DNA of 64,000 bases from an uncultured Dysgonomonas sp. (GTDB lineage: Bacteria; Bacteroidota; Bacteroidia; Bacteroidales; Dysgonomonadaceae), in assembly GCF_900079725.1 (NCBI RefSeq), contig NZ_LT599032.1, positions 494,948 to 558,947 on the forward strand, in the 5' to 3' direction. The notes below the pieces were generated by a model. The model made no database searches. It had not been told where the DNA came from and saw only the letters and a program-made list of their open reading frames with translations. Below are positions 31,789 through 38,908 of this stretch, piece by piece (positions within the stretch are counted from its first letter, which is position 1; every line of letters starts with the position of its first letter). The translations under genes and the position numbers were made by a program.

Positions 31789-31984
31789 AGTTAAAATAGA
31801 TCCAAAAAATCCAAAAAAAAATTCTGAAAACCCAAAACTTGGAGGTGGATACATACGCCAACTCCGAAAAATCGACTTACCCCGTGCGCCCTACCTACCT
31901 TTTGTTATTCAGACCATTACACACGCTTCGAAGTCCACCAAACTATATGTATAAGTTGTAACGTATTGATAAACAGTAAACTAA
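31789..31984. other. Gene-free stretch beside the small-terminase candidate, possible cos/pac
   Basis: No gene. In an AT-rich surrounding it holds a G/C-richer patch near 31850-31905, with an imperfect inverted repeat TTGGAGGTGG/CCAACTCC near 31842-31876 and then CCCCGTGCGCCCTACC. Packaging sites often lie next to the small terminase gene; nothing here proves it. Confidence 0.3.
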
Positions 31985-32539
31985 TTATTTAGTAGAGCTA
32001 TTTGTCATTTTGGCAGACTTATAAAGCTGACATTGAGAGCATTTAAGAGGTAAATAGTATTTAATTTGCGTTTCTTCGTCTTTATCCTCTGTTTTATTCC
32101 ATTGCCGGAAAGTCATTTGTGTTTGTGCTAAATCTCGCACCGTTTTAGAATCACCTGCTTTGTCAGCAGCAATTAGATGTTTATTGATAATTTTTTCATA
32201 TTCTTCTTTCGTGATGTTTACATTCTTAATCCCCTCGTCATCCTTTCCACTTATTATAACATTCCGTTTTGTAGCGGTTAAAAAGGCTTGAACCGGATCG
32301 GATGTAAACCAGCGCCTTGCTTGAACGTAAATAGATGTTTCCTTTGCATCTGATTGGTTCGGTCTTGATAGTTTGTAGGCGGTTTGTAATTTATCTTTTT
32401 CGTTAAGATCGGATAATATGTAAGCAGACAGACAAAACTTTTCAAGCCCTGATAATTTTGATATTAAGATTATTTCCTGCTCTCTGGTCTTATCTAATGG
32501 TATAGCGTTGTTTGCTTGGTTTGGTGCTTTCTTTGCCAT
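31985..32539 (-). CDS. Candidate terminase small subunit
   Basis: The 184-residue protein has a helical N-terminal DNA-binding-like part (FCLSAYILSDLNEKDKLQTAY) and then RRWFTSDPVQAFLTA, as in the Terminase_2-type small subunits where residues after the helix-turn-helix mediate oligomerisation. The C terminus has a CSQC pair. The small subunit recognises the packaging site. It stands 13 kb from the large subunit, which is unusual but is compatible with a circular phage genome. The call rests on pattern memory. Confidence 0.5.
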   Translation of the reverse strand: MAKKAPNQANNAIPLDKTREQEIILISKLSGLEKFCLSAYILSDLNEKDKLQTAYKLSRPNQSDAKETSIYVQARRWFTSDPVQAFLTATKRNVIISGKDDEGIKNVNITKEEYEKIINKHLIAADKAGDSKTVRDLAQTQMTFRQWNKTEDKDEETQIKYYLPLKCSQCQLYKSAKMTNSSTK

Positions 32540-32541
32540 GC

Positions 32542-32814
32542 TTATTTGGTTTGCATCATCATATTAAATTTACACTCTAATTTTTGTCTTTGAGTTGCAA
32601 TGTATATGTTGTAATCTTTAATAACTCGTGATATTACTAGGGCTGTTTTTATTTCATTTATATCGAAGTTATTGTTGTTAAATGTATCTAGTATTATTAA
32701 TATACTTTCGATTGGGTTATCTGAATTGTCTACATAATCATATATGTAGTTAAGCCTATCAAGTATATCGTTATTAAATGGATAGTTTTTTGTGAATGTG
32801 TTCTTGTTTTTCAT
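32542..32814 (-). CDS. Small phage protein, unknown
   Basis: The 90-residue, Asn-rich, helical protein is encoded two bases upstream of the small-terminase candidate and probably shares its mRNA. No motif recognised. Confidence 0.55.
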   Translation of the reverse strand: MKNKNTFTKNYPFNNDILDRLNYIYDYVDNSDNPIESILIILDTFNNNNFDINEIKTALVISRVIKDYNIYIATQRQKLECKFNMMMQTK

Positions 32815-33053
32815 ATTCAGATGTTAAATATTTCGCTCCTTATTTCGGTGTGTCTCGTATTAGCTTACTGTATCCGATTTAAGCTAACTACTATCATTTA
32901 CATACCGGTTCGTATTTATGAATATACATCTTTAAATTGAGTGTTACAATGTGGTTGTTTTGTGTGTAGTTGATTGGGTTGAATTGGTATATTTTATTAC
33001 GCTTAAATATTGCATTAATTATCTGATTTACTGTAAATTAATTACTATTTTTC

Positions 33054-33084
33054 TTGCATATTATATATAAATGTAGTATCTTTA
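33054..33084 (+). promoter_or_regulatory. Phage promoter for ardA (TTG-N20-TATCTTTA)
   Basis: TTG at 33054 and TATCTTTA at 33077 are 20 bases apart. The -7 box differs from the other phage promoters by one base. The predicted start is about 165 bases before the ardA ATG, so the mRNA has a long leader. The rest of the 32815-33256 interval shows no gene. Confidence 0.75.
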
Positions 33085-33150
33085 AGTATTGAAATAAGAG
33101 ATAAACGGAGGTTTATGATCTTAGAAAAGTAAAGTAATTAACAAAAAAGA

Positions 33151-33183
33151 AACGGTGGTCGTCTTGCCAAAGCCTCCACCGTT
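33151..33183 (+). promoter_or_regulatory. Hairpin in the ardA leader
   Basis: AACGGTGG and CCACCGTT form a perfect eight-base-pair stem with a 17-base loop, and no run of T follows. It lies within the ardA leader, 73 bases before the ATG, and may control translation or mRNA stability. Confidence 0.55.
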
Positions 33184-33256
33184 CCAACCAGTTCAAATTA
33201 AAAAATTCAAACAAATACGGGAAAATTAAATCCCTGCCGTATTCAGGGTAAAGATA

Positions 33257-33793
33257 ATGACTACAAATAATATTACCAATTTATCAGACGCAAAAGTTTA
33301 CGTAGGTACATATAGAAAATATAACGAAGGTTCAATTTTCGGCAAATGGCTTGATCTTTCCGACTATTCAGATAAAGACGAATTTTTGCAAGCTTGTGCA
33401 GAACTACACGCAGACGAAACAGACCCCGAGTTTATGTTTCAAGACTTTGAAAATATTCCCGATTGTTTTATATCAGAATCATATATAAGTGAAAACTTAT
33501 TCGAATTAATTAGCCGAATAGACGAAATAGATAATATTGAAGCGTTCGAAACTTACCTAAATTGGAAAGGTTGCGATATAGAAAACGACGATTTTGATGC
33601 TCTTAAATCTGACTTCGAAGATGCTTTTTGCGGAGAGTATGATAGTGAGGAAGCATATGCCGAACAGTTAGTGGATGACTGCTATAATTTAGAGGGTATT
33701 GCAGCAACTTATTTCGATTATGACCGATTTGCTCGTGATTTATTTATGACCGACAATTATTACGATAATGGTTTCGTGTTCTATAATCGTTAA
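33257..33793 (+). CDS. ardA: Antirestriction protein ArdA
   Basis: The 178-residue protein is very acidic and shows the ArdA pattern: VYVGTYRKYNEGSIFGKWLD at the N terminus, DPEFMFQDFENIP in the first third, then acidic helices. ArdA mimics bent B-form DNA and blocks type I restriction-modification enzymes. Length fits the family. It is controlled by its own promoter and a structured leader. Confidence 0.92.
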   Translation: MTTNNITNLSDAKVYVGTYRKYNEGSIFGKWLDLSDYSDKDEFLQACAELHADETDPEFMFQDFENIPDCFISESYISENLFELISRIDEIDNIEAFETYLNWKGCDIENDDFDALKSDFEDAFCGEYDSEEAYAEQLVDDCYNLEGIAATYFDYDRFARDLFMTDNYYDNGFVFYNR

Positions 33794-33878
33794 TGTTCAT
33801 TGACACTGAACGATATAAATAACTGAACAGGGGCGAAACTTACTGCCCAATCAATTTTAACCCCACAACAATAAAGAT

Positions 33879-34307
33879 ATGAAAGCGAACGAATTAACAA
33901 TAGGACAAAAATACATTTGGAGAAGAAACAGCGAAGTAAGTCACGAAGTTATTTATTTAGGCACTTACGAAATGAGTAGTTGTGTAGTATATGACTTTGA
34001 ATATAAGGCTAATGGTGAAACCAAAGTGACTGTATTATGTGAGGCTCACGTCGAAAGATGTATTCAAGTATTACCGACTAACACAAACAATTTAACTCAA
34101 TACATAGCGGAGTTTAAAAACAACCCATGTATTGCAACCTATTCTAATTTATATAATTGTGGCATTTACATGTATATGTTAGTTTCAAATGCTTGGCAAC
34201 GTGTGACTACTTATAAATCTGATTTTTCGGATATTGAAGTAGGTGGAGGATTATACAATAGTCCCAATATAGCGGATATTTCAGGTGTTTGGGTATTAAG
34301 AAAATAG
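33879..34307 (+). CDS. Phage protein, unknown
   Basis: The 142-residue protein has an SH3-like N-terminal half (ANELTIGQKYIWRRNSEVSH, EVIYLGTYEM) and a beta-rich C-terminal half. It is downstream of ardA and may share its transcript. Function unknown. Confidence 0.6.
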   Translation: MKANELTIGQKYIWRRNSEVSHEVIYLGTYEMSSCVVYDFEYKANGETKVTVLCEAHVERCIQVLPTNTNNLTQYIAEFKNNPCIATYSNLYNCGIYMYMLVSNAWQRVTTYKSDFSDIEVGGGLYNSPNIADISGVWVLRK

Positions 34308-34387
34308 CCTACAGCCGTCCAAAGTCGGTACTAAAATTGTGATGGGTGCGAGTCGGTCGGCTCGTATTAAACAAACTGATAAAGGTT

Positions 34388-34633
34388 ATGATAAAGCTTA
34401 AATATTTCAGTCAGCTAACACCAAAGCAAAAAGATAAAGCTAGTAGGCTATATTTATATGCTAGACTTAATTTGTTAGGAATTGATTCGGGACTAAGAAA
34501 TTCTATTTTGTCGGGTATTGATTTTAATAAGATAATTAAGATAAAGGAAGAGATACACGATCAAAAGATGTTTTATCTTGAAAAAACAGACTGTTATATT
34601 CCTTTACGGTTTAATGAATTAATAAATAACTAA
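34388..34633 (+). CDS. Small phage protein, unknown
   Basis: The 81-residue protein begins MIKLKYFSQLTPKQKDKAS. A start 14 codons upstream exists, but the internal ATG follows an A-rich leader and fits better. Mostly helical. No known domain. Confidence 0.5.
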   Translation: MIKLKYFSQLTPKQKDKASRLYLYARLNLLGIDSGLRNSILSGIDFNKIIKIKEEIHDQKMFYLEKTDCYIPLRFNELINN

Positions 34634-34648
34634 CTAAAAATAATCGTT

Positions 34649-34843
34649 ATGATAAAAGTACTTATTTCAAAGAATAGAGTCGTTTCTCACTATGTGTCAT
34701 ACAAAATAGGTCGGAAACCATTTTTTTTATTACCAACGATAACAGTATTGAATGGATGGAGTAATGAAGTAAAATATATTAATATCTGTCTATTCTTGTT
34801 TACAAAAGAATTAAGGACAATTATATATCTATCGAAGCAATGA
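34649..34843 (+). CDS. Small phage protein, unknown
   Basis: The 64-residue protein contains VVSHYVSYKIGRKPFFLLP, a string I recall from small Bacteroidetes phage proteins. It overlaps the next gene by four bases. Confidence 0.5.
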   Translation: MIKVLISKNRVVSHYVSYKIGRKPFFLLPTITVLNGWSNEVKYINICLFLFTKELRTIIYLSKQ

Positions 34844-35115
34844 ACAACATAACATACACCGAAGCAATAACCCATGTCAAGAAATATAAAGACTTCTATT
34901 GTCTTAAGGCTATAGCCGAACGAATAAATATGAACCCTTGCTATTTTAGGAATATTATAAACGAACGATACAGGCAAAAGGATTTACCAGTAAAGTATAG
35001 ATCTGATTTTATTCTGGTTGTTTCGGAGTTATGCAGCGTTAGGCAGATCGAACAGAAGCAACAAGTATTAATTAATGGTTATGATTATACCGATGACTAT
35101 GACGAACCATTTTAG
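34840..35115 (+). CDS. Small helix-turn-helix-like protein next to the integrase
   Basis: The 91-residue protein has a probable helix-turn-helix (YCLKAIAERINMNPCYFRNII, helices near residues 25-48) and an acidic tail. Lying one gene before the integrase, it might be a regulator or excisionase. No closer assignment is possible. Confidence 0.5.
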   Translation: MNNITYTEAITHVKKYKDFYCLKAIAERINMNPCYFRNIINERYRQKDLPVKYRSDFILVVSELCSVRQIEQKQQVLINGYDYTDDYDEPF

Positions 35116-35191
35116 TCGGATAGCTTATCGAATGGTCAAGCGAACAACTCAACCGTTAAATAGGTCGAACGGGTCTAGCGATATTGCAGCC

Positions 35192-35238
35192 GAACGATTT
35201 ATCCTTTGAACGATTATCAATTTATAACTTGAACGATT
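35192..35238 (+). repeat. Three direct repeats GAACGATT before the integrase
   Basis: GAACGATT occurs at 35192, 35208 and 35231, that is at spacings of 16 and 23 bases, directly before the integrase ATG at 35245. They could be operator sites or binding sites of the integrase or of the HTH protein upstream. Confidence 0.55.
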
Positions 35239-35244
35239 TTTAAC

Positions 35245-36342
35245 ATGGAAAATATAGCATATCAATTACCAAGCCGAACGAATGTTGATGTTGCTCTATT
35301 GATGCAGCAGAATCAAATGCTACAGGCTGAAATAAAGCGACTGAAGGAAGAATTGCGTGTAAGTGGAGCAACTATATACCAGCAACGTAGAACAATCTCA
35401 GAACAAGCTAAAAACATCCGAGAGCTTAATAAAAAGACTATAAGACTGCTTGAAAAGGATAAGATTGTATTGAATAAGGATAAGGTTACTTTTATGCAAG
35501 CGTTTGGTATGAAATGCACCGAGAAATCTATTCTGACCTATTTAGAGCAGTTCTTAGCCACTCAACCTACATGGGATAACCTCAATACGGATAACCTGCA
35601 ACGGTTCAGTATGTGGCTCCGAAAGAGTGCTAAAAATAAACGTGGTGAGTTGTTTAATGACAGCACGGTCTGTACCTATATTGCACGGTTAAAAGTCGTT
35701 ATTAAGTACGGTTATCAGAATAGTAACGATGCTTCAACCGCTATCAAATCGGCTCGCCCAGCTAAGAAGAAAAAGATTTGGCTACGTCCTTCTGATTTGC
35801 GTAAGTTGGTCGAGTATGTACCTTTGAGTGATGAAGAAGCAAAAGTTAAACAAACCGCTTTAATATGTGCCATCACAGGTTGCCGTGTGTCTGATACATT
35901 AGAAATCAAACAAGGCAATATTGACGGAAACACGCTACATTATACGCCAATTAAGACAAAGAATCAGCAATGTTACGTAAAGTTGTCTGATGAAGCCGTA
36001 GGGTTTCTTAAATCGCTTATATCGGATAGTCCAGAACAAGACTATTCGGATAGTAATGTTGTGCTAAAAACTATTTTCCGAAATTTGGGTATGACAAATA
36101 AAGTGGAGATAGGCACACCCAATAAACCTGAGTTGGTTGAGTTCTGTGATGCTATACATTTCCATTCATTTCGGCACAGTTTCGCAACAATTCGTTATCG
36201 TTATTCTGATTGGACTGAGCGTGAGATAGCAGATGCAATGGGGCATAGTAGCTTCAATCAGACATTCGAGTCTTACATCTGTGATAAATCAACCGTGACT
36301 ACTAGTGAAAAAGAGGCAAATCAAGACAGTTTATTCGTTTAA
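35245..36342 (+). CDS. int: Tyrosine recombinase / phage integrase
   Basis: The 365-residue enzyme catalyses integration at the tRNA-Arg gene. The C-terminal catalytic domain has Arg214 in TGCRVSD, Lys239, HSFR with His307 and Arg310, Gly-His at 333-334, and the nucleophile Tyr344 in FESYI. A SAM-like core-binding domain covers about residues 85-165. Residues 18-75 form a coiled coil that is longer than in most family members. The gene is followed by three more small genes before the attachment end. Confidence 0.93.
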   Translation: MENIAYQLPSRTNVDVALLMQQNQMLQAEIKRLKEELRVSGATIYQQRRTISEQAKNIRELNKKTIRLLEKDKIVLNKDKVTFMQAFGMKCTEKSILTYLEQFLATQPTWDNLNTDNLQRFSMWLRKSAKNKRGELFNDSTVCTYIARLKVVIKYGYQNSNDASTAIKSARPAKKKKIWLRPSDLRKLVEYVPLSDEEAKVKQTALICAITGCRVSDTLEIKQGNIDGNTLHYTPIKTKNQQCYVKLSDEAVGFLKSLISDSPEQDYSDSNVVLKTIFRNLGMTNKVEIGTPNKPELVEFCDAIHFHSFRHSFATIRYRYSDWTEREIADAMGHSSFNQTFESYICDKSTVTTSEKEANQDSLFV

Positions 36343-36371
36343 TTTTTGTATATTTAAAGAAAGAAAAGATT

Positions 36372-36626
36372 ATGAAACTAATATTAAATCCCAAGGACTT
36401 TGAACGCATACCTGAAATTTCTTGTTATAATAACAACTATTACAAACATAAAGAAACCGAAATTATAATATATGAACATTGCGATGAGTTATATCAAGTG
36501 AACACATATACCGATGTTACCGATTCTAAAAATGAGTATTTTTTAGGGTGTGCCGGATGCCATGATGGAAGTTCTTTAGATGGTGATAGACCTGTAGAAG
36601 TTGAATTTAAAATACAATATACATGA
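36372..36626 (+). CDS. Small phage protein, unknown
   Basis: The 84-residue protein has a beta-rich acidic sequence with a CAGCHDG string. It overlaps the next start by four bases. A TATATTTA box stands upstream at 36349, but no TTG lies 20 bases before it, so the promoter is doubtful. Confidence 0.55.
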   Translation: MKLILNPKDFERIPEISCYNNNYYKHKETEIIIYEHCDELYQVNTYTDVTDSKNEYFLGCAGCHDGSSLDGDRPVEVEFKIQYT

Positions 36627-36718
36627 ACAGCCTCATCAAATCGTTTCTCTCAGGAGGATGGAAAGCCCTAGTGGTAATAGTTATTTTAATAATGATAATT
36701 AAGGGTTGTGTGGTATGA
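36623..36718 (+). CDS. 31-residue single-span membrane peptide
   Basis: The frame MNSLIKSFLSGGWKALVV continues with a hydrophobic segment and ends GCVV. It is joined by ATGA overlaps to both the gene before and the gene after, which argues that it is translated. Holin-like, toxin-like or anchor functions are all possible. Confidence 0.5.
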   Translation: MNSLIKSFLSGGWKALVVIVILIMIIKGCVV

Positions 36719-37101
36719 AATGGTATGATCAGCGAATGAGAACTCTTGAGAACATGATGGATTACCAAGCCCGAATTTATTACGGAGCAGAACTAACACC
36801 AGAACAGAAAAAACAGCGGGTTGAAGCTCAAAAGAGGGCTGAAAATTTAAGAGAGCTATTGTTCGGTTCTGTCCAAGAGGAAATGACAAAACATTTTGAG
36901 TTAATAAATGATAGAATACAAAAGAGTATTAAAGTCGGCGGTAGTGCGGTTTTTATTTATCCATATACAAATCATGTAATAAACACGGCTCATACTATGG
37001 AAGAATATTTCAGATTGGCTTCTGATAATGGCAATGCAATAATTGTTTATAATAGACCAGACGGAACATTTATACCAAATAATGAACCCATAAGAGAGTA
37101 A
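36715..37101 (+). CDS. Phage protein, unknown
   Basis: The 128-residue protein starts at the ATG at 36715 that overlaps the preceding stop. The first half is helical and charged (TPEQKKQRVEAQKRAENLRE), the second half alpha/beta. Function unknown. Confidence 0.55.
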   Translation: MKWYDQRMRTLENMMDYQARIYYGAELTPEQKKQRVEAQKRAENLRELLFGSVQEEMTKHFELINDRIQKSIKVGGSAVFIYPYTNHVINTAHTMEEYFRLASDNGNAIIVYNRPDGTFIPNNEPIRE

Positions 37102-37105
37102 GTAC

Positions 37106-37136
37106 TTTCCAGAATAAAAATATTTAACTATATTTA
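37106..37136 (+). promoter_or_regulatory. Phage promoter (TTTC variant) facing the non-coding attachment region
   Basis: TTTC at 37106 is followed after 20 bases by TATATTTA at 37129. No plus-strand gene lies downstream before the tRNA, so its product would be a non-coding RNA or a very short peptide. Confidence 0.65.
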
Positions 37137-37385
37137 TATAAACCATTCAACTCGAAGATAAGCAAGAGGAAAGTAAATTTAGTTTAGCTAACGTCATTCC
37201 TGATTGAAATAGCATCGTGGACGGACGACTCTAAAGCTGATTCAGCAGTTTGATGCTTATTGTAGAGATATCTCTCGTCTCTAAGACGTATGTTTAGGCT
37301 TGGTAGAACACTTACCATTAAAAAAATAGTATAAACAAGCGGTATTCCCCTGAAAATAGGATTGAATGGTTTCTTTTAAAACAAA
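37137..37385 (+). ncRNA. Candidate structured non-coding RNA near the attachment site
   Basis: Downstream of the promoter at 37106 the sequence holds AGCATC/GATGCT (37211-37257) enclosing GCTGATTCAGC, then the perfect 12-base palindrome AGAGATATCTCT at 37264-37275. No frame of note is present. These pairings suggest a folded RNA or protein-binding sites; the ends are not defined. Confidence 0.35.
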
Positions 37386-37387
37386 GA

Positions 37388-37411
37388 AGGGTACGAGCGA
37401 CATCGCACCCT
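37388..37411 (-). terminator. Terminator after the 22-residue peptide gene
   Basis: AGGGT and ACCCT enclose GCGA/TCGC, and on the minus strand TCTTTGTTTT follows. It stands eight bases past the peptide's stop codon. Confidence 0.6.
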
Positions 37412-37418
37412 ATAACCA

Positions 37419-37487
37419 TTAGCCTCTACGAACTCGTACAGTTGTACGAACAGTAGTTCTAATACGGATTGTAATTCTACGTGCCAT
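37419..37487 (-). CDS. 22-residue Arg/Thr/Val-rich peptide (candidate)
   Basis: The minus-strand frame reads MARRITIRIRTTVRT then TVRVRRG and stops at TAA. It has eight arginines and strict alternation of basic and beta-branched residues, like an amphipathic beta strand. A terminator follows at once. The central codons form the perfect palindrome TCGTACA-GT-TGTACGA at 37434-37449. No promoter of the phage type was found in front of it. I do not know a function; DNA, RNA or membrane binding are possible. Confidence 0.5.
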   Translation of the reverse strand: MARRITIRIRTTVRTTVRVRRG

Positions 37488-37506
37488 ATAATTATGAATT
37501 ATAGTC

Positions 37507-37554
37507 GCAGACAACACTGACCCTGTCTGCATGAGCCTCTTTCAATCTCTCATG
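37507..37554. repeat. Two adjacent perfect inverted repeats
   Basis: GCAGACA/TGTCTGC with a ten-base loop (37507-37530) is followed directly by CATGAG/CTCATG with a 13-base loop (37530-37554). They lie upstream of the 22-residue peptide on the minus strand and could be its leader structure or recombination-protein sites. Confidence 0.55.
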
Positions 37555-37637
37555 CTTTCAGTGGTTGGTAAAATTATAAATGCAAAAGTATAAAAATGGA
37601 AATATATAGTATGATATTATAAATATGTTATTCAACA

Positions 37638-37668
37638 CAAAAGGAAGCCTAATCAGCCTCCTTTTTTT
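37638..37668 (+). terminator. Intrinsic terminator, rightward
   Basis: AAAAGGA and TCCTTTT pair around GCCT/AGCC-type inner bases and are followed by T; the hairpin would stop rightward phage transcription before the attachment site. Confidence 0.65.
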
Positions 37669-37672
37669 GTGG

Positions 37673-37707
37673 TTGTGCAAAATAGGTGTTGTGCAAATGT
37701 TGTGCAA
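37673..37707 (+). repeat. Three direct repeats TTGTGCAA, candidate integrase arm sites
   Basis: TTGTGCAA occurs at 37673, 37689 and 37700, about 60 bases from the end of the tRNA gene. Short direct repeats at this distance from the core are typical of arm-type integrase binding sites. Confidence 0.5.
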
Positions 37708-37719
37708 GTAAAAAATAAA

Positions 37720-37750
37720 AAGAGCCGTAAATTGTTGTTTTACAGCTCTT
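37720..37750 (-). terminator. Terminator of the tRNA-Arg gene
   Basis: AAGAGC and GCTCTT, with inner GTAAA/TTTAC, form a stem around TTGTTG, and a T-rich run follows on the minus strand. It is supplied by phage-side DNA. Confidence 0.7.
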
Positions 37751-37766
37751 TATTAAATCAAATAAG

Positions 37767-37840
37767 TGACCACGGCAGGATTCAAACCTGCAACCTTCTG
37801 ATCCGTAGTCAGATGCTCTATTCAGTTGAGCTACGTAGCC
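37767..37840 (-). tRNA. tRNA-Arg(ACG), prophage attachment site
   Basis: On the minus strand GGCTACG pairs with CGTGGTC (two wobbles), the D arm is GCTC/GAGC, the anticodon stem TCTGA/TCAGA encloses CTACGGA (anticodon ACG), and the T arm GCAGG with TTTGAAT and CCTGC is normal. The discriminator is A; CCA is not encoded. Phage DNA begins at the 3' side, so integration has probably rebuilt the 3' part of the gene from the phage copy. Confidence 0.9.
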
Positions 37841-37931
37841 ATTGGTTAATTGCGATGCAAAGGTAAAATAGTTTTATATATTCTCCAAATCTGCAACAGT
37901 ATTTTTTACAAAAAAATTATCGAAACCTTGA

Positions 37932-38825
37932 TCAGCACTTGATATTCAGCTCTATAAGAACATTTCTTATTTGCTCATATGTGGTAATACGAGTAGGCAC
38001 AAGAGGCAAGCGCAGTTTATTTTCAATATATCCCATCATATTCAGCATACATTTCACTCCTGCCGGATTACCATCCACAAAAAGCAGATTGAATAATTCG
38101 TTGAAGCTATGATGTATTGTAAGGGCACTATTATAATCACCCTCAAGAGCAAGGCGCGTCATCCGGCTAAACTCTTTAGGAAATGCATTTCCTATAACAG
38201 AAATAACTCCTATAGCACCTAAGGTTATCAAAGGAAAGGTAACCCCGTCATCTCCCGATATAACGTCGAAGTTCTCGGGTTTACGCTTGATGATTTCGTC
38301 CATCTGGCTCATATTACCCGAAGCCTCTTTCACGGCAACTATATTCGGAAAATCATTGGCTATACGCAATGTCGTATCGGCAGTCATATTCACCCCCGTT
38401 CGACCCGGTACATTATATGATATAACAGGTAGGGGCGAAGCTTCTGCTATTGCCTTATAATGCTGATAAATACCTTCCTGAGAAGGCTTATTATAGTATG
38501 GCACAACGGAAAGAATACCATCGAGACCTGTATAGTTGTTCTTCTTTAGTTTCTCAACAATAGCACGCGTATTATTACCACCTTCACCCAGAATAACAGG
38601 AATATGGCCATTCACACGGCTCACTACCAGTTCTACAATCTGTTTCTTTTCATCTTCGGTCAGTGTAGGGGTTTCGGCTGTAGTTCCCAGCACCACAAGA
38701 TAATCAGTACCATTTTGCAGTTGGTAATCGACAAGGCGAAGCAGTGCATCGTAATCCACACTTTCATCGTCTTTAAAAGGAGTTATCAATGCAACTCCCA
38801 TTCCTCTGAGATTTATTCTAGGCAT
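37932..38825 (-). CDS. dapA: 4-hydroxy-tetrahydrodipicolinate synthase
   Basis: The 297-residue cytosolic enzyme condenses pyruvate with aspartate semialdehyde, the first committed step of lysine and diaminopimelate synthesis. It has the DapA signatures GTTAETPTL (47-55), SYNVPGRTG with Tyr137/138, and the Schiff-base lysine in VAVKEASGN (Lys166). Length is normal. It is the first chromosomal gene after the prophage. Confidence 0.96.
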   Translation of the reverse strand: MPRINLRGMGVALITPFKDDESVDYDALLRLVDYQLQNGTDYLVVLGTTAETPTLTEDEKKQIVELVVSRVNGHIPVILGEGGNNTRAIVEKLKKNNYTGLDGILSVVPYYNKPSQEGIYQHYKAIAEASPLPVISYNVPGRTGVNMTADTTLRIANDFPNIVAVKEASGNMSQMDEIIKRKPENFDVISGDDGVTFPLITLGAIGVISVIGNAFPKEFSRMTRLALEGDYNSALTIHHSFNELFNLLFVDGNPAGVKCMLNMMGYIENKLRLPLVPTRITTYEQIRNVLIELNIKC

Positions 38826-38908
38826 AAAAATAGTTCAAGACATTTGTCTTTTCTTCCAAAAAGACTTTCTGCATTTTGTTTGTGCAAAATTAAGAATTAA
38901 TTTACACC

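Larger units (their letters stand above)
1..37840. mobile_element. Integrated tailed prophage (right part, left end outside window)
   Basis: Tail, neck, capsid, scaffold, terminase, portal, ArdA and tyrosine integrase genes form one continuous block that ends at the 3' end of a tRNA-Arg gene at 37767-37840. Integrase next to a tRNA 3' end is the classic layout of a tRNA-integrating phage. The long tail and the tape measure of about 1,726 residues indicate a siphovirus-like virion. The left attachment site, lysis genes and probably the rest of the receptor-binding genes are outside the window. All recognisable structural genes are intact, so the prophage may be functional; that is an inference. 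Confidence 0.93.

Noticed and set aside
34426-34456. TATATTTA box at 34449 as a further phage promoter
   Set aside because: It lies inside a coding region and no TTG or TTT stands 20 bases upstream.
36326-36356. TATATTTA box at 36349 as promoter for the gene at 36372
   Set aside because: The expected -33 position has no TTG or TTT, so it does not match the rule shared by the others; left open only as a weak site.
37669-37866. A 65-codon plus-strand frame across the tRNA-Arg gene
   Set aside because: It runs through the terminator and antisense to the tRNA; it is not a gene.
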